From Pseudomonas fluorescens NCIMB 11764 (lineage in GTDB: Bacteria > Pseudomonadota > Gammaproteobacteria > Pseudomonadales > Pseudomonadaceae): a DNA stretch of 64,000 nucleotides. Both the position numbers and the translations under genes were made by a program. The first letter of the stretch is position 1. Each line of letters opens with the position of its first letter. The stretch is taken from the NCBI RefSeq assembly GCF_000293885.2, contig NZ_CP010945.1:558001-622000 (forward strand). The letters run 5' to 3'. Shown piece by piece: positions 61,561 to 64,000 of the stretch. The notes below the pieces were generated by a model. The model was not told the origin of the DNA. It saw only the letters and a program-made list of their open reading frames with translations, and made no database searches.

Positions 61561-63230
61561 TACCAGCTCCTGAATTTGGCGGGCGGGTTGTAGAGGCCAC
61601 CGGACCACTCGACCAGATCCGCCACGCTTTTGGCGGCGAGCAATTCGCGGGTGGCGTCGGTGCGACGAATGCCGAGGTCTTCGGGCAAGGCGATCAAGCC
61701 TTCACGGCGCATGCGGGCGGTGTCTTTCGGGTTGTGACGCAAGCCGATCACGGTCACGCCAGCGACAGCGGCGATCATCGCCTGACGCTCTTCCAGCGAA
61801 CGCGCCTTGTACAGATAGGCGATGCCCTCTTCGGTCAGCAGGTGAGTGACGTCGTCGCCGTAGATCATGATCGGCGCCAGCGGCATGCCGCTCTTCTTCG
61901 CCACTTCAATCGCATCGAGGGTTTCGACGAAGGTCGGTTTGCCACCTTCCTGGAAGGTCTCGACCATTTGCACCACGAGTTTTTTGCCGCGTTCGAGCAA
62001 GGGCTCCGGCGCGTCACCGTGGCGCATGTCGAGCCAGGCCGGAGTGCCATGGCGACGACCGCGCGGGTCGTGGCCCATGTTTGGCGCACCACCGAAACCG
62101 GCGAGGCGACCACGAGTCACGGTGGAAGAATGGCCGTCGCCATCGACTTGCAGAGTCGCACCGATGAACAGGTCGACCGCGTATTGCCCGGCCAGTTGGC
62201 TGAACATTCGGTTGGATCGCAGCGAGCCGTCGCGACCGGTGAAGAACACGTCCGGCCGCGCGGCGATGTAGTTTTCCATGCCCAGTTCGGTGCCGAAGCA
62301 ATGCACGCTTTCGACCCAGCCGCTTTCGATGGCAGGGATCAGGGTTGGATGCGGATTGAGCGTCCAGTTGCGGCAGATCTTGCCTTTGAGGCCGAGGGAT
62401 TCGCCGTAGGTCGGCAGGATCAATTCGATGGCGGCGGTGTTGAAGCCGATGCCGTGGTTCAGCGACTGGACGTTGTGTTTTTCGTAGATCCCGCGGATCG
62501 CCATCATCGCCATCAGCACGTGCACAGGCTTGATATGCCGGGGGTCGCGGGTGAACAGCGGTTCGATGTAGAACGGCTTGTCGGCCACCACCACGAAATC
62601 GACCCACGAAGCGGGGATGTCGACGCGTGGCAGGTCAGTGACGTCGTCCACCAACTGATTGACCTGAACGATGACGATACCGTCGCTGAACGCCGCCGGT
62701 TCGATCAGCGCCGGCGTGTCTTCGGTGCTGGGGCCGGTGTAGATGTTGCCGGCGCGGTCGGCCATGAAACCGGCGGAGAGCACGACGTTTGGAATCAGGT
62801 CCACCACCAACCGTGCGTAGAGCTCGATGTAGGTGTGGATCGCGCCGATTTCCAGCAGGCCGTCTTCCAGCAACTGGCTGATGCGCAGACTCTGGGTGCC
62901 GGCAAAGGAAAAGTCGAGCTTGCGGGCGATGCCGCGTTCAAACAGGTCCAGGTGTTCGGAGCGTCCGACGCTGGGCATGATCATGTGCAGGTCATGCAGC
63001 TTTGTCGGATCGGCTTTTGCCAGTGAGCGCGAAAGGAAATCCGCCTGCTTCTGGTTGTTGCCCTCCAGCACCACACGGTCGCCAGGCAGGATCAACGCTT
63101 CGAGCGCCGCCACGATGTTGTCGGTGGGCAGGACCACACCGTCGGCCAGGCCCTTGACCAACTCGAGGCGCCGCTGCTTTTCGCTGCGCCGCCGCGTCCA
63201 TCGCGAGTCGGGGGATATTGTTGTTGTCAT
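61560..63230 (-). CDS. mdcA: Malonate decarboxylase, alpha subunit (MdcA)
   Basis: Acetyl-ACP:malonate ACP transferase, 556 residues, a CoA-transferase fold. Blocks [43 protein letters not shown], and [32 protein letters not shown] (residues about 370-398) are clear. The ATG at 63230 ([10 protein letters not shown]) with GGAG before it is preferred to a GTG at 63236. First gene of mdcABCDEGH-madLM. Confidence 0.94.
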   Translation of the reverse strand: MTTTISPDSRWTRRRSEKQRRLELVKGLADGVVLPTDNIVAALEALILPGDRVVLEGNNQKQADFLSRSLAKADPTKLHDLHMIMPSVGRSEHLDLFERGIARKLDFSFAGTQSLRISQLLEDGLLEIGAIHTYIELYARLVVDLIPNVVLSAGFMADRAGNIYTGPSTEDTPALIEPAAFSDGIVIVQVNQLVDDVTDLPRVDIPASWVDFVVVADKPFYIEPLFTRDPRHIKPVHVLMAMMAIRGIYEKHNVQSLNHGIGFNTAAIELILPTYGESLGLKGKICRNWTLNPHPTLIPAIESGWVESVHCFGTELGMENYIAARPDVFFTGRDGSLRSNRMFSQLAGQYAVDLFIGATLQVDGDGHSSTVTRGRLAGFGGAPNMGHDPRGRRHGTPAWLDMRHGDAPEPLLERGKKLVVQMVETFQEGGKPTFVETLDAIEVAKKSGMPLAPIMIYGDDVTHLLTEEGIAYLYKARSLEERQAMIAAVAGVTVIGLRHNPKDTARMRREGLIALPEDLGIRRTDATRELLAAKSVADLVEWSGGLYNPPAKFRSW

Positions 63231-63310
63231 GACCACTCCACGGGTTCGCTGTCGTGGGGGTCACCTTAGGAGTGTTGGGTGGGGGGCATCAATCAAGCAG
63301 AGAGACGGAT

Positions 63311-63329
63311 CGTTACGGTCACCGTAACG
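63311..63329. promoter_or_regulatory. Dyad upstream of mdcA, possible MdcR site
   Basis: CGTTACGG and CCGTAACG flank TCA, 80 bases before mdcA. Position and dyad form fit a LysR-type recognition site, so MdcR binding is plausible. The dyad is seen; the assignment is inference. Confidence 0.5.
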
Positions 63330-63338
63330 AACACTCCC

Positions 63339-63476
63339 CTTGTGGCGAGGGAGCTTGCTCCCGCTCGGCTGCGAAGCAGTCGTAAAACATTGCACGCGGT
63401 ATACCTGATTTACCTCGGTCGCAGGTCTTGGGGCCGCTTCGCGCCCCAGCGGGAGCAAGCTCCCTCGCCACAGGGG
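63339..63476. repeat. REPIN of the GAGGGAGCTTGCTCCC family
   Basis: CTTGTGGCGAGGGAGCTTGCTCCC with GGCTGCGAAGCAGTC at left; GCCGCTTCGCGCCCC and CAGCGGGAGC AAGCTCCCTCGCCACAGG at right. Between mdcA promoter and chpC. Confidence 0.9.
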
Positions 63477-63480
63477 CTGG

Positions 63481-63936
63481 TCAGGCGAGCCCGGCACTCA
63501 CAAGCAACTCCTCCAGCGCCAGCAAGTCCGGCACCTTGGCCACTTGATCACCCACTTGCACTGCCGCCTGCTCCAGCGCACACAGCGGCACATCCACATA
63601 GCTCAATTGGCTATCGAGCTTGTAAGACCGCGGAATCCCCTGCACCAGCAACGCCATGAATTTCAGCTCCGGCCGCCCCCCCAGCGCATTGAGAATCACA
63701 ATTCGCGCCCGTTCGCCGATGACGATTTTCTGCCCGCAGGCCGACTCGAAACTCAGCAACGGAATCTGCCGGTCCCGCCACGTTACCCGCCCCAGATACC
63801 ACGGCGGCGAATCGAGATCGAACGCTCCCGCTTGATAGTCGATCAGCTCTGCAATCGCCACGTTGGGCAAAATCAGATTGCGGTCAGCCAGGGGCAGCAG
63901 CAGCCCGGTGAGGTTGCTGGTGCGGTGTTCAAGCAT
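63481..63936 (-). CDS. chpC: CheW-like adaptor ChpC
   Basis: 151-residue CheW-domain protein that could couple receptors to the ChpA kinase controlling twitching motility. Blocks GLLLPLADRNLILPNVAIAELIDY and YLGRVTWRDRQIPLLSFE fit CheW. Overlaps the end of the upstream kinase gene by eight bases, so it belongs to the Pil-Chp cluster; by context it is ChpC. Confidence 0.85.
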   Translation of the reverse strand: MLEHRTSNLTGLLLPLADRNLILPNVAIAELIDYQAGAFDLDSPPWYLGRVTWRDRQIPLLSFESACGQKIVIGERARIVILNALGGRPELKFMALLVQGIPRSYKLDSQLSYVDVPLCALEQAAVQVGDQVAKVPDLLALEELLVSAGLA

Positions 63937-64000
63937 GGGTTTTGCTCCACAGCGCGATGCTTTCGAGCAGCACCGATTCCTGGTACGGCTTGCCGAGGTA
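63929..64000 (-). CDS. chpA: End of ChpA-type hybrid histidine kinase (partial)
   Basis: The last 23 residues before a TGA at 63929 read YLGKPYQESVLLESIALWSK and three more, on the minus strand; the gene continues past the window edge. LxKPYQ is the conserved Lys-Pro near the end of a receiver domain, which is where ChpA ends. The next gene is a CheW, so ChpA is the likely identity. Confidence 0.65.
   Translation of the reverse strand, partial: YLGKPYQESVLLESIALWSKTHA

Overview
The window reads as a chromosomal segment of a Pseudomonas of the fluorescens group. The basis is high G+C coding DNA, protein families and gene order typical of pseudomonads (betIBA; tkt-epd-pgk-fba; metK next to an ArsR-methyltransferase gene; an SAH riboswitch before ahcY; a full malonate decarboxylase operon; a Chp chemotaxis end), and many fluorescens-type REP/REPIN palindromes between genes. 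I saw no rRNA, tRNA, CRISPR array, insertion sequence or prophage. About 58 protein genes are supported, one of them cut by the right edge.

Layout. 1-4270: choline-to-betaine operon betI-betB-betA behind a perfect BetI-type palindrome. 4500-7330: a TldD/TldE-like protease pair. 7500-14110: MdtD-like exporter, DbpA helicase, BaiN-like flavoprotein, YccS-like membrane protein. 14260-19720: solute-binding protein, ElaA acetyltransferase, small winged-helix and YgjP-like genes, a REC-PAS-GGDEF-EAL protein and a PL7 alginate lyase. 20070-26430 (minus strand): tktA, epd, pgk, two small lipoproteins (one MliC-like) and fba, a central carbon cluster. 26630-28910: a divergent ArsR-methyltransferase regulator and metK behind a perfect 14+14 inverted repeat. 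29160-34660: ligB, DUF1090, cytochrome c', mltA, MAPEG and EamA genes.

34660-37310 is the accessory spot: decayed DNA followed by an A+T-richer gene whose product looks full-length homologous to the Pseudomonas aeruginosa type III cytotoxin ExoU (patatin-like phospholipase), with no chaperone gene and no secretion genes in the window. 37355-38860: FNT channel and acyl-CoA thioesterase. 38990-41560: SAH-riboswitch-controlled ahcY, then metF. 41760-50550: solute-binding protein, rhlE, YceI/cytochrome b561 pair, secreted-type amine oxidase with a long Pro/Ala/Lys tail, bioA, rsmE. 50590-54150: a D-amino-acid-type catabolic cluster (binding protein, RidA, DadA-like oxidase) divergent from a LysR gene. 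54260-54880: hemolysin III family. 55010-63230: mdcR, madM, madL, mdcH, G, E, D, C, B, A for malonate uptake and decarboxylation to acetate. 63480-64000: chpC-like CheW and the end of chpA.

Themes: three steps of the activated-methyl cycle (metK, ahcY, metF) with two different apparent control systems (a DNA-binding methyltransferase fusion and an SAH riboswitch); osmoprotection and carbon supply from choline and malonate; and one likely horizontally acquired virulence-type effector in an otherwise ordinary core region.
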